DNA of 8,087 bases from CAYSWF01 sp964562905 (GCA_964562905.1 CAZLVG010000043.1:1-8087); one strand, 5' to 3'. Numbered from the stretch's first letter, positions 1 to 5,921 are shown. Notes: a model not told the origin generated them from the letters alone. Numbers and translations: made by a program.

Positions 1-21
1 GTTATGCCTAATTTCAGCCAT
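1..21 (-). CDS. Possible start of a minus-strand gene that runs out of the window
   Basis: On the minus strand an ATG at position 21 opens a frame reading M-A-E-I-R-H-N before the window ends. A GGGAG motif lies six bases upstream of it (minus-strand reading of 28-32). It begins only three bases after the TAA of the 64-codon frame upstream, a spacing typical of co-transcribed genes. Seven residues are too few to name a family. The call rests on the ribosome binding site, the spacing and the absence of a stop, so it may be chance. Confidence 0.3.
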
Positions 22-24
22 GTT

Positions 25-219
25 TTACTCCCATATTACGTAATATGGGAGTGTTTTTTGAATGAATATGTAAATACTCAGAAACGTACACGAACAAAAT
101 TGAGGTGCTCCAAGCCGAGAGACAGCGTTCCCCACCAGCTTGCGAACCTGGCGCGTGGTAAGGCCGCTCTTTGACACCGCCTCCAATAACGTCACTGCGC
201 CGGTAAGGGTTGCACTCAC
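25..219 (-). CDS. Small hypothetical protein, 64 aa
   Basis: A GTG start at 219 is preceded by a perfect AGGAGG (minus-strand reading of 227-232) with seven bases of spacing, the strongest ribosome binding site in the window. This is the main reason to believe the gene. Residues 1-41 look like ordinary soluble helical protein with several basic residues (around T22-R23-Q24-V25-R26-K27). From about residue 42 the composition changes to hydrophobic and aromatic residues (CTFLSIYIFIQ, then LPYYVIWE), and the underlying DNA becomes AT-rich. The tail may therefore be out of its original frame, with the gene truncated or frameshifted near 95-100. It ends on a TAA at the edge of the 26-bp palindrome. 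I do not recognise the family. A small DNA-binding or antitoxin-like protein would fit size and context, but no motif shows it. Confidence 0.45.
   Translation of the reverse strand: MSATLTGAVTLLEAVSKSGLTTRQVRKLVGNAVSRLGAPQFCSCTFLSIYIFIQKTLPYYVIWE
27..52. promoter_or_regulatory. Perfect 26-bp palindrome, candidate operator or hairpin
   Basis: The half-site ACTCCCATATTAC is followed directly by its exact reverse complement, with no mismatch and no spacer. On the plus strand it is followed by G and then six T, as in an intrinsic terminator, but I see no clear plus-strand gene before it. On the minus strand it ends five bases before the ATG at 21. There its distal arm carries the GGGAG ribosome binding site, so the dyad could be a repressor operator or an RNA hairpin that hides that site. 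The dyad is certain; its role is inferred. Confidence 0.55.
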
Positions 220-297
220 GACAAGTCCTCCTTTTTTACGGGGCGGACATAAACAGGATCACCTGTCTGCTTTGCCCGCGTCCCTGCTAAAAAGAAC

Positions 298-328
298 CTG
301 CCTTGCTTAAGCACCGGCAGTCCTTTTT
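298..328 (+). terminator. Hairpin plus T-run upstream of secG
   Basis: CTGCC at 298-302 pairs with GGCAG at 316-320, enclosing the perfect palindrome TGCTTAAGCA (304-313). TCC and five T follow. This has the form of an intrinsic terminator for plus-strand transcription, though no plus-strand gene is visible before it in the window. It could shield secG from upstream read-through or be part of an untranslated leader. Confidence 0.35.
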
Positions 329-382
329 GTCAAGGCCTTGCCATTCCCGGCCGTTTGCCCTACCGTAATAACCTGACATTGT

Positions 383-595
383 ATGTTGTGGCTTAATATA
401 ATTCTGATTATCCTGGGTGCCGGCCTTATCACTGCCGTTTTGCTGCAAAAGCGCTCTGCTGGCATGTCCGGCGCTTTCGGCGGAGGCGCGGAGGGCTTCC
501 ACGTACGCCGCGGCAGCGAGAAAACCATCTATAGACTGACTATTGTTCTGGCCGCTTTGTTCGTACTAACCGCGTTCGCCCACCTCTTTATATAA
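383..595 (+). CDS. secG: Preprotein translocase subunit SecG
   Basis: SecG is the small non-essential partner of the SecYE channel and helps SecA-driven protein export across the inner membrane. The 70-residue product has the whole family pattern. A first membrane helix covers about residues 4-21. A loop with the hallmark LLQKRSAGMSGAFGGG follows (about 20-35). Then come a short F-H-x-R-R-G-x-E-K stretch (39-47), which usually precedes the second helix, and helix two at about 51-69. Length is normal for the family. The ATG at 383 fits the first helix, but no good Shine-Dalgarno sequence precedes it. The stop lies two bases before the next ATG, so secG probably heads an operon with the pseudopilin-like gene and the solute-binding protein gene. 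From memory, secG beside a peptide-binding protein gene is a common arrangement in Patescibacteria. Confidence 0.93.
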   Translation: MLWLNIILIILGAGLITAVLLQKRSAGMSGAFGGGAEGFHVRRGSEKTIYRLTIVLAALFVLTAFAHLFI

Positions 596-597
596 CA

Positions 598-1107
598 ATG
601 CTGGCGCGCCCCATATTATCCCTCGCCCTCGCGACTGTGCTTCTCGGAGGAGTGTTCTTGCTTAACCGGGCCGACGCCCAGGCCAGAGACACCACCCGCA
701 AGCATCATCTGGAAGACATAGAGCAAGCGCTCTATTCGGCCCGCGCCAGGTACGGCACTTTCCCTCCTTATGACCAGCCAACCTGGTGCGGAATACTGTC
801 GTCACCGGGCAATGAGCAAGTAACTGCTTTGATTGAAAAAGTTCTCCGCGAACAAAATGAAAAATACGCCAATCCCGACAAACCCTTCCCGCGCGACCCG
901 CTGGCTCCCCCGCGGCAACAAGTGGCTGCTAAATCTGATAACACAAGTCCTAACTACTTCTATTGGAAGAGGAGCCCCGCCGTCTTCCAGCTCTATTCCG
1001 TGCTGGAGGCTAGCCCCACCGGCGAACGCTCTACCGCTGGTTGCCGCAACTCTCCTCCTATCCCGTATGATTACGGCTTAACTTCTATATGGAGACACGG
1101 CTATTGA
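598..1107 (+). CDS. Pseudopilin-like membrane-anchored protein, 169 aa
   Basis: A single N-terminal hydrophobic segment (about residues 5-22) is followed by a soluble domain, giving a type IV pilin/type II secretion G-like layout. The stretch from R30 through L45 to the F-P-P at 55-57 (ARDTTRKHHLEDIEQAL, then RYGTFPP) matches the usual pseudopilin pattern of a basic amphipathic helix ending in (N/Y)G-x-(Y/F)-P. P-R-D-P-L at 98-102 and F-Y-W-K-R at 121-125, followed by an aromatic strand (F130-Q-L-Y-S-V-L-E), also resemble the C-terminal sheet. Two cysteines (C64, C149) could form a disulfide. No prepilin peptidase motif (G|FTLxE) lies before the hydrophobic segment, so it is probably a fixed membrane protein rather than a processed pilin. 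It starts two bases after secG and ends two bases before the preferred start of the next gene. The family assignment is by pattern only. Confidence 0.65.
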   Translation: MLARPILSLALATVLLGGVFLLNRADAQARDTTRKHHLEDIEQALYSARARYGTFPPYDQPTWCGILSSPGNEQVTALIEKVLREQNEKYANPDKPFPRDPLAPPRQQVAAKSDNTSPNYFYWKRSPAVFQLYSVLEASPTGERSTAGCRNSPPIPYDYGLTSIWRHGY

Positions 1108-1109
1108 AG

Positions 1110-2825
1110 ATGAAGAAATTCGTAGTGCGCCGGCGCCCGCCTGCCTGGGCCGCCAGTTTCTACGGCGCTATGAACAGAACGGAACGGCTGGCCTTGGCCG
1201 TTCTAGCCATAGTGCTGGTTGCATCCGGACTAATGAGCGCCGTTAACTACGTCAAAAGCCACACGGAAATAATCCCTCAAGCCGGCGGCACCTACCGCGA
1301 GGCCGCCGTAGGCCAGCCTCGCAACATCAATCCCATACTGGCCAGCGCTAATGACGTGGACCTGGACATAACCCGGCTGGTGTATTCCGGCCTGTTCCGT
1401 TTCAATGGCCGCCTTGAGCTGGAAAACGACCTGGCTGACGAGGTGGAAATATCGGCCGACAACAAAACTTACACCGTCCGGCTGCGCGAGGACGTTAGCT
1501 GGCACGATGGCAAGCCCCTGACGGCTGATGATGTCATCTTTACCATCCGCAGCATACAAACACCCGGCTATAATTCTCCGCTGGCTTCAACCTTCCGGGG
1601 AGTTAAAGTAAGCAAAGTGGACGACCAGACGGTCCGCTTCACCCTGCCCCAGCCCTACGCGCCTTTCCTTCACAGCCTGACGGTGGGCATTGTCCCCAAA
1701 CACGTCTGGTCAGCCATAGAGCCGCAGAACGCTTCTCTGGCGGAGCAATCCCTTAAGCCGATCGGTACCGGCCCTTACAGGTTCACTGAGATATCCACCC
1801 GCCGGAAGACGGGAGACATTACCAATCTCAAGCTAGTGCGCCATGAAGGCTATTACGGCCAGAAGCCGCATCTAGACGAAATCTCGTTCATTTTTTATCC
1901 GACACTGGAAGAGGCAGTGCAAGCCTTCAGGGCCCGAAAGGTGGACGGTATCAGCTTTTTGTCTCTGGATCTGTTGAACAAAGTCCGCGGCCGTTCCGTT
2001 AATATACACCAGCTTATGCTGCCTCAATACTTCGCGCTGTTCTTCAACCAGCAGCACAATAAGGCGTTATCGGAAGCGGGCGTTCGCTCTGCCCTGGCCA
2101 TGGCCACTGACAGAGAACAGATAGTAAAGGAGGCGCTGGCGTCGCAAGGCAAGCCGCTGCACCTACCCATTCCTCCCTCAATTCTATCCTACCAGGGCGA
2201 TTTTTCCGCGCCGGAAGTGAACCCTGAGGCCGCCTCCCAGAACCTTGAAGACAGCGGGTGGAAGCTGGCCGACGACGGTTTCCGCTACAAAGACGGCGAA
2301 AAACTGATCGTAAAGATAACCACTACCGACTGGCCGGAATACATACGCACGGCCGAGGTCGTCAAGGAACAGTGGAGAAAGATCGGCGTTGACGTAGAGC
2401 TGGAGCATTTCGGCGCCGGTGTCATCCAGCAGACAGTGGTGCAGCCGCGCAACTACGAAGCCCTGTTGTTCGGTGAAATCCTGCCCGCCAAACCCGACCC
2501 TTACCCGTTCTGGCATTCCACCCAGACTAGAAGCCCGGGACTAAATTTGTCACTGCTCAAAAATAAAGAAGTAGACCGGCTCCTGGAAGAGGCGAGAAAG
2601 ACGTTTGACGAGGACAAGCGCCAGGAAAAATACCGAGAGTTCCAGGACAAAATCCTGGAGTTGACTCCCGCTATTATTTTGTACCAGCCCTATTATCTGT
2701 TCGCCGCCTCCGACGACGTGCTGGGCGTTAACGCCAGGCAGGCGGCGCTGCCGGCCGGGCGTTTCAATAATATTGAACAGTGGCACGTGAACACCAAACG
2801 AGTCTGGAAGAAAAAAGACGAGTGA
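1110..2825 (+). CDS. Extracellular solute-binding protein, family 5 (peptide/oligopeptide type), membrane anchored
   Basis: This is the substrate-binding component of a peptide-type ABC importer (OppA/DppA superfamily, SBP_bac_5). With a start at 1110 it has 571 residues, near the usual length. A basic cytoplasmic tail is followed by one membrane helix at about residues 25-48 (ERLALAVLAIVLVASG onward). There is no lipobox cysteine, so it is probably held by an uncleaved anchor. Family landmarks follow: G-Q-P-R-N-I-N-P at about 68-75, L-V-Y-S-G-L-F at 90-96, and the signature K-T-Y-T-V-R-L-R-x-D-V-x-W-H-D-G-x-P-L-T-A-D-D-V at about 119-142. Later come P-Y-A-P-F-L and the I-G-T-G-P-Y region. 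ATG 1110 lies two bases after the previous stop, matching the secG spacing. An in-frame ATG at 1089 would overlap the upstream gene by 19 bases and cannot be excluded. No permease or ATPase genes are adjacent, so the transport partner is elsewhere or absent. Confidence 0.93.
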   Translation: MKKFVVRRRPPAWAASFYGAMNRTERLALAVLAIVLVASGLMSAVNYVKSHTEIIPQAGGTYREAAVGQPRNINPILASANDVDLDITRLVYSGLFRFNGRLELENDLADEVEISADNKTYTVRLREDVSWHDGKPLTADDVIFTIRSIQTPGYNSPLASTFRGVKVSKVDDQTVRFTLPQPYAPFLHSLTVGIVPKHVWSAIEPQNASLAEQSLKPIGTGPYRFTEISTRRKTGDITNLKLVRHEGYYGQKPHLDEISFIFYPTLEEAVQAFRARKVDGISFLSLDLLNKVRGRSVNIHQLMLPQYFALFFNQQHNKALSEAGVRSALAMATDREQIVKEALASQGKPLHLPIPPSILSYQGDFSAPEVNPEAASQNLEDSGWKLADDGFRYKDGEKLIVKITTTDWPEYIRTAEVVKEQWRKIGVDVELEHFGAGVIQQTVVQPRNYEALLFGEILPAKPDPYPFWHSTQTRSPGLNLSLLKNKEVDRLLEEARKTFDEDKRQEKYREFQDKILELTPAIILYQPYYLFAASDDVLGVNARQAALPAGRFNNIEQWHVNTKRVWKKKDE

Positions 2826-2850
2826 TACCAGCCACACCTGATTAATTCCG

Positions 2851-2916
2851 CGTCATTCCCGCAAAAGCGGGAATCCAGGCTAATTTCGCTGGATGCCGGA
2901 TCAAGTCCGGCATGAC
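2851..2916. repeat. Dispersed palindromic repeat with two hairpins
   Basis: Two hairpins sit inside a larger inverted repeat. ATTCCCGC (2855-2862) pairs with GCGGGAAT (2867-2874) over an AAAA loop. ATGCCGGA (2893-2900) pairs with TCCGGCAT (2906-2913) over TCAAG. GTCAT (2852-2856) also pairs with ATGAC (2912-2916), and TCCAG (2874-2878) with CTGGA (2889-2893). The GTCATTCCCGC...GCGGGAATCCAG type is a small interspersed repeat I know from many unrelated bacterial genomes. There is no T-run, so it is not a standard terminator, although it lies just after the solute-binding protein gene. Confidence 0.72.
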
Positions 2917-2932
2917 ACCGTGGATGTAAATA

Positions 2933-3009
2933 GATGCGGTTGGTATGACCAGGTCATATAACGCCAACGGCCGGCCGGCCGCGGCCGCCAGCGGCGGGCT
3001 AACCGCATC
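2933..3009. repeat. Nested inverted repeats in the interval before the isomerase gene
   Basis: GATGCGGTT (2933-2941) is the exact reverse complement of AACCGCATC (3001-3009). Inside it is the 15-base palindrome TATGACC-A-GGTCATA (2944-2958) and a GC-rich block (about 2967-2995) made of overlapping CCGG, GGCCGGCC and GCGGCCGC palindromes. A weaker outer pair, ATACCAGCC (2825-2833) with GGTTGGTAT (2938-2946), one mismatch, encloses the neighbouring dispersed repeat. Together with that repeat, nearly all of 2826-3009 can fold. I see no gene here. The function is unknown; it could be a decayed mobile repeat or a structured leader. Confidence 0.45.
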
Positions 3010-3057
3010 CACCTTCAGAGCTCGCGATTTTTCCGCAGCTGGATGCCCGGCTGCGCT

Positions 3058-3086
3058 TTGAAGTTTATCTCTCATTGCCTTATCTT
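3058..3086 (+). promoter_or_regulatory. Possible sigma70-type promoter for the isomerase gene
   Basis: TTGAAG (3058-3063) and TATCTT (3081-3086) are separated by 17 bases, each matching four of six consensus positions. Transcription would start near 3093, downstream of the ATG at 3089, so this promoter favours ATG 3101 as the translation start. Matches of this quality also occur by chance. Confidence 0.33.
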
Positions 3087-3100
3087 TCATGAGAGAGACC

Positions 3101-4126
3101 ATGCGCCAAGTCATATTAGATCAGCCGCAACAGATAACCCACACCCTGAAAGTCAACAAGGACGTTAAGGTAAGGGGCAACTTTGACAGCATCATTCTGT
3201 GCGGCGTGGGCGGCAGCGGACACCCGGGAGACCTCCTGAATGCCCTGTCGCTGCCTCGCGTCCCCTTATATGTCCACCGCGACTACGGACTGCCGCTAAA
3301 TTACCTGTCACACATGGGCCTCAAGCAACCACTGGTCATTGCCAGCTCATATTCTGGCAACACCGAGGAGACGCTTACCGGCTACCAGACCGCGAGAGAC
3401 GCTAACCTTCCCTTGCTGGTCAGCACTTCCGGCGGCACCCTGCGAGCATGGGCCAAGCGCGACCGCGCGCCGCTTACTCTCATCGACTTCCCCGGCCTGC
3501 AACCGCGCCATACTCTGCTGGCCTCCTTTGCCGGCATAACCGCCGCCCTGGCTAACAGCGGACTGGCGGACGATGGCATGGAAAACAATCTTAAGCAAAC
3601 CGCGCGGGCACTGGCAAGGAAAATCCCGGACCTGGAAAAGCCGGCCAAGGAAATGGCCGCTGGCCTTAAGGGGCAAATTCCGGTCTTTAGCAGCAGCGGC
3701 CGGCTGGGTTTTGCCGCCAAGAACCTCAAAATCCAAACTAACGAAAACGCCAAAGCTCCCGCTTTCTGGAATACCTTCCCGGAGTTGAACCATAACGAAC
3801 TGGTGGGTTTTAGCCGGCTGTTAAAAGAAGGAAAGGGGCCGGGCCGCTTTCACGCCGTTTTCCTGCACAGCGAAGACGACCACCGGCGCAATACGGCACG
3901 CATGGAAATTACGGCCGGGCTTTACCGAAAATGGGGCCTTAAAGTCAGCCGCTTTGATACCTCGGGCGAAACACAACTGGAAAAAATACTGACCGCGGTC
4001 ATGTTCGGCCTGTGGACCACCTATTACCTGGCCCTGGAATACAACTTAGACCCCGTGCCGGTGGAAGGCGTGGAGGACTTTAAAAAACTCCTAAAAAACA
4101 CCGCCGGAAAATCCGACGTTCGCTAA
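3101..4126 (+). CDS. Bifunctional phosphoglucose/phosphomannose isomerase (SIS family)
   Basis: This cytoplasmic enzyme interconverts glucose-6-phosphate or mannose-6-phosphate with fructose-6-phosphate, linking glycolysis to mannose-based glycan precursors. With a start at 3101 it has 341 residues, the usual size of this family and much shorter than classic Pgi. The first SIS domain shows the phosphate loop C-G-V-G-G-S-G (about 34-40), S-S-Y-S-G-N-T-E-E-T (82-91) and the P-R motif at about 135-136. The second shows P-E-L-N-H-N-E (227-233), whose last Glu matches the catalytic base, D-D-H near 261, and the C-terminal D-P-V-P-V-E...F-K-K-L segment (317-330) with the conserved lysine. An upstream in-frame ATG at 3089 adds M-R-E-T. 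The candidate promoter and the GAGAGAG before 3101 favour the shorter form. It is followed by a strong terminator and then a broken glycosyltransferase, which suggests a surface-glycan neighbourhood. Confidence 0.93.
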   Translation: MRQVILDQPQQITHTLKVNKDVKVRGNFDSIILCGVGGSGHPGDLLNALSLPRVPLYVHRDYGLPLNYLSHMGLKQPLVIASSYSGNTEETLTGYQTARDANLPLLVSTSGGTLRAWAKRDRAPLTLIDFPGLQPRHTLLASFAGITAALANSGLADDGMENNLKQTARALARKIPDLEKPAKEMAAGLKGQIPVFSSSGRLGFAAKNLKIQTNENAKAPAFWNTFPELNHNELVGFSRLLKEGKGPGRFHAVFLHSEDDHRRNTARMEITAGLYRKWGLKVSRFDTSGETQLEKILTAVMFGLWTTYYLALEYNLDPVPVEGVEDFKKLLKNTAGKSDVR

Positions 4127-4217
4127 AGCGACTGCTGTTTTAACTGGAAGCGGACACAAAGTGTCGCCGCCGCCGACAAACGCCAACTCGTTTTCTGGCT
4201 ATAAAGCCGCGCCCTTC

Positions 4218-4243
4218 CCGCCAACTTCCGTTGGCGGTTTTTT
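4218..4243 (+). terminator. Intrinsic terminator after the isomerase gene
   Basis: CCGCCAAC (4218-4225) and GTTGGCGG (4230-4237) form a perfect eight-pair stem over a TTCC loop, followed immediately by six T. It lies 92 bases after the isomerase stop. A smaller hairpin, GACAC-AAA-GTGTC (4153-4165), lies between them. This should separate the isomerase transcript from the glycosyltransferase remnant. Confidence 0.88.
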
Positions 4244-4327
4244 GCGCGTCCTCCAAAAAGTAAAGGCAGGCATAACACAAGCAGCAAACCTTGCCGCCGC
4301 CTGACAGCGCGTTATGGTAACACTGGT

Positions 4328-5403
4328 ATGAACATAGTCATGGCCACCAACATGTATTATTCCCACATCAGCGACGTAGCCCGCTCTGTCCGCTCCTTCG
4401 CGGAGCAATACATAGCAAAAGGGCATAAAGTTCTTATCCTTACCCCCAGGTTAGAGGTGCGCCCGAAGAGAAAAACGTGGTGCAGCTGCCTTCTGTGGCC
4501 GTGTCCAGTTATTTCAAAGTGGCCCTGCCCCTGCTGGCGGCCTGGCCGGCTATGGAGGCCATTAAAGAATTCCGGCCTGACATCATCCACGCGCACCATC
4601 CCTTCCTGATGGGAGATACCGCCCTCATCGCCGCCGCCCGCCTGCATAAACCCCTGGTTTTCACCCACCACACCATGTATGAAGATTACACTCACTACTA
4701 TCTGCCCGCCTCCAAAAGAACAAAGCGGTTTATCATGCATCTGCCCACCGGCTTTGCCAATCTATGCGATTGCGTTTTCGCCCCCACATCCAGCGTGGCC
4801 GATACACTGAAACAACGCGGAGTTACCGCTCCCGTGGAAACGATGCCTACCGGCATAGACGCGGATTTCTTCAAAGAGCACAGCGAAGGTTCCTCCTTAA
4901 GAAAGCGGCTGGGAATACCATCCGATGCTTTTGTGGCTGGATACGTGGGGCGCGTAAGTAAGGAAAAAAACATGTTTTTCTGGCTGAAGTCAGTTATGTC
5001 ATTCTTAAAAAACAACCAGTCGGCGCACGCGCTGCTGGCGGGCGACGGACGCCTCAAAGGCACGTTGCAAAGAGCTGTGGGCCGTCACGGTCTGCGCGAC
5101 AGAATTCACCTAGTGGGCCCCTTCCGGAAAGAGCAACTGCCCGCCGTTTACAACGGATTACTTGCCCGCACGAACAGAAACTTTTTGCCGAAAGTGCAGG
5201 TGGCTGGACTATGGCGCACTGCCCGGCGCACACTATCCGCGAAGTGGAATTTGTGGTCCAACAAGGGCTTCTGCCGTGCGTTTCGCGCTGCAAAAGAAAA
5301 AATACAGCGCGCTCTACCCCAAAAAACCTCGTCGGAAGTATCAGTAACGGCCAACGAAGTCGTCACAATTCAATTGCACATAAGGGAAAAAGATGTAAAT
5401 TAA
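4328..5403 (+). pseudogene. Broken family 4 (GT-B) glycosyltransferase
   Basis: An intact member would transfer a sugar from a nucleotide donor to a lipid or glycan. The first 42 codons (4328-4453; M-N-I-V-M-A-T-N, then V-A-R-S-V-R-S-F) are the standard N-terminus. A one-base deletion near 4454-4456 then shifts the frame. Reading from 4456 restores G-A-P-E-E-K-N-V-V-Q-L. Clear motifs follow: P-D-I-I-H-A-H-H-P-F, T-H-H-T-M-Y-E, M-P-T-G-I-D-A-D-F-F, G-Y-V-G-R-V-S-K-E-K-N and A-G-D-G-R-L. After V-G-P-F-R-K-E-Q-L-P-A-V-Y-N-G (ending about 5157) the frame makes no sense. TET appears in one other frame (about 5171-5179). A-E-S-A-G-G, then I-R-E-V and G-L-L-P, appear in a second (about 5187-5262). 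This is consistent with small deletions and many substitutions exactly over the E-x7-E donor-binding motif. Total length fits a decayed gene of about 360-380 codons. Sequencing error could explain the first frameshift but not easily the second region. Confidence 0.8.
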
Positions 5404-5527
5404 AGCAACGGGGGCGCAAGACGGCCCTTGATCTGTAACAATTAATATGTGACCTATGAGAGCGCCGGCAGCCCGTCAGCTAAAGACGCAAGTTAACAGT
5501 CAATTGTCGGTCCGCGCGGCAGGCCTC

Positions 5528-5648
5528 GGGGATGTGGCGGAATCTGGTAGACCCCGCTTCGCTGAAGCTAGGCGGGGCAGGCGCGCAGCCCGCTGCGCTT
5601 AAGTTTAAACTGCTGAACATTGTAAAATCTTTAAGTATAGTTTCATCA
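5528..5648 (+). repeat. Tandem unit 1: interrupted copy of the 5' part of tRNA-Leu
   Basis: Bases 5528-5552 are identical to the first 25 bases of the intact tRNA-Leu at 5834. A 30-base insert (5553-5582) follows and builds a nested hairpin: CCCCGC (5552-5557) pairs with GCGGGG (5572-5577), with TTC-GCT-GAA inside. Sequence resembling the tRNA then resumes with GCGCAGC (5583-5589). A second foreign stretch follows, with hairpin GCGCAG-CCCG-CTGCGC. CTGCTGAACATTGT (5610-5623) resembles the variable-arm region of the intact gene. The 3' half with T arm and CCA is missing. Bases 5619-5648 equal the 30 bases just before the intact tRNA. The stretch before this unit (5404-5527) holds no gene that I can see. 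Confidence 0.75.
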
Positions 5649-5703
5649 GGGGATGTGGCGGAATCTGGTAGACCCCGCTTCGCTGAAGCTAGGCGGGGCA
5701 GGC
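5649..5703 (+). repeat. Tandem unit 2 (cut by the gap): interrupted tRNA-Leu 5' part
   Basis: These 55 bases are identical to 5528-5582, that is, the first 25 bases of tRNA-Leu plus the 30-base palindromic insert. The start-to-start distance is 121 bases. The copy then runs into the N gap. The 30 bases after the gap (5804-5833) match the end of unit 1 (5619-5648), so the missing piece probably contains at least the 36 bases seen at 5583-5618, or one or more further whole units. Confidence 0.72.
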
Positions 5704-5803
5704 NNNNNNNNNNNNNNNNNNNNNNNNNNNNNNNNNNNNNNNNNNNNNNNNNNNNNNNNNNNNNNNNNNNNNNNNNNNNNNNNNNNNNNNNNNNNNNNNN
5801 NNN
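5704..5803. other. Assembly gap of 100 N
   Basis: Exactly 100 unknown bases, the conventional filler for a scaffold gap of unknown length. It falls inside a tandem repeat, which explains why the assembly broke here. The distance between flanks is not reliable. Confidence 0.99.
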
Positions 5804-5833
5804 ATTGTAAAATCTTTAAGTATAGTTTCATCA
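5804..5833 (+). promoter_or_regulatory. Leader with probable -10 element of the tRNA-Leu gene
   Basis: TATAGT (5821-5826) lies seven bases before the first base of the mature tRNA, the right distance for a -10 box. The same 30-base leader occurs at 5619-5648, where TGAACA (5614-5619) sits 16 bases upstream of TATAGT and could be the -35 box. For the intact gene the corresponding -35 falls mostly inside the N gap. Confidence 0.5.
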
Positions 5834-5921
5834 GGGGATGTGGCGGAATCTGGTAGACGCGCAGCGTTCAGGGCGCTGTGAACATTTGTTCGTGGAGGTT
5901 CGAATCCTCTCATCCCCACCA
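5834..5921 (+). tRNA. tRNA-Leu, anticodon CAG, with encoded CCA
   Basis: The 88 bases fold fully. The acceptor stem is GGGGATG (5834-5840) with CATCCCC (5911-5917), then discriminator A and encoded CCA. The D arm has GCG/CGC and the GG of TGGTAGA. The anticodon stem is CAGCG/CGCTG with loop TTCAGGG, giving anticodon CAG at 5869-5871 (reads CUG codons). The long variable arm GAAC-ATTT-GTTC is typical of class II tRNAs. The T arm is GGAGG-TTCGAAT-CCTCT with one G-T pair. It is the only complete copy in the window; the upstream copies lack the 3' half. Confidence 0.97.

Noticed and set aside
337..382. Promoter before secG (TTGCCA, 17 bases, TACCGT)
   Set aside because: The -10 candidate matches only three of six consensus positions; a promoter is expected here but this match is too weak to annotate.
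1230..1559. Minus-strand frame of 109 codons inside the solute-binding protein gene
   Set aside because: It lies wholly within a clearly recognised gene and shows no family features or ribosome binding site.
2842..3114. Minus-strand open frame of 90 codons
   Set aside because: Its C-terminal part (I-P-A-F-A-G-M-T) is the well-known false translation of the dispersed palindromic repeat, and the rest covers GC-rich inverted repeats. It also overlaps the start of the isomerase gene.
3347..3793. Long minus-strand frames inside the isomerase gene
   Set aside because: They are shadows of the GC-rich coding strand; the plus-strand frame carries all SIS-family motifs.
4477..5403. GTG at 4477 as the true start of a shorter glycosyltransferase
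   Set aside because: The residues just before it in the same frame (G-A-P-E-E-K-N) continue the family sequence and the missing N-terminus is present in another frame, so this is a frameshift product rather than a gene start.
5528..5703. Repeats as a CRISPR array
   Set aside because: The 121-base units are identical over repeat and spacer alike and are derived from tRNA-Leu; there are no unique spacers and no cas genes.
5532..5810. Plus-strand open frame across the tandem units and the N run
   Set aside because: It translates tRNA fragments and unknown bases; the repeated peptide reflects the DNA repeat, not a protein.
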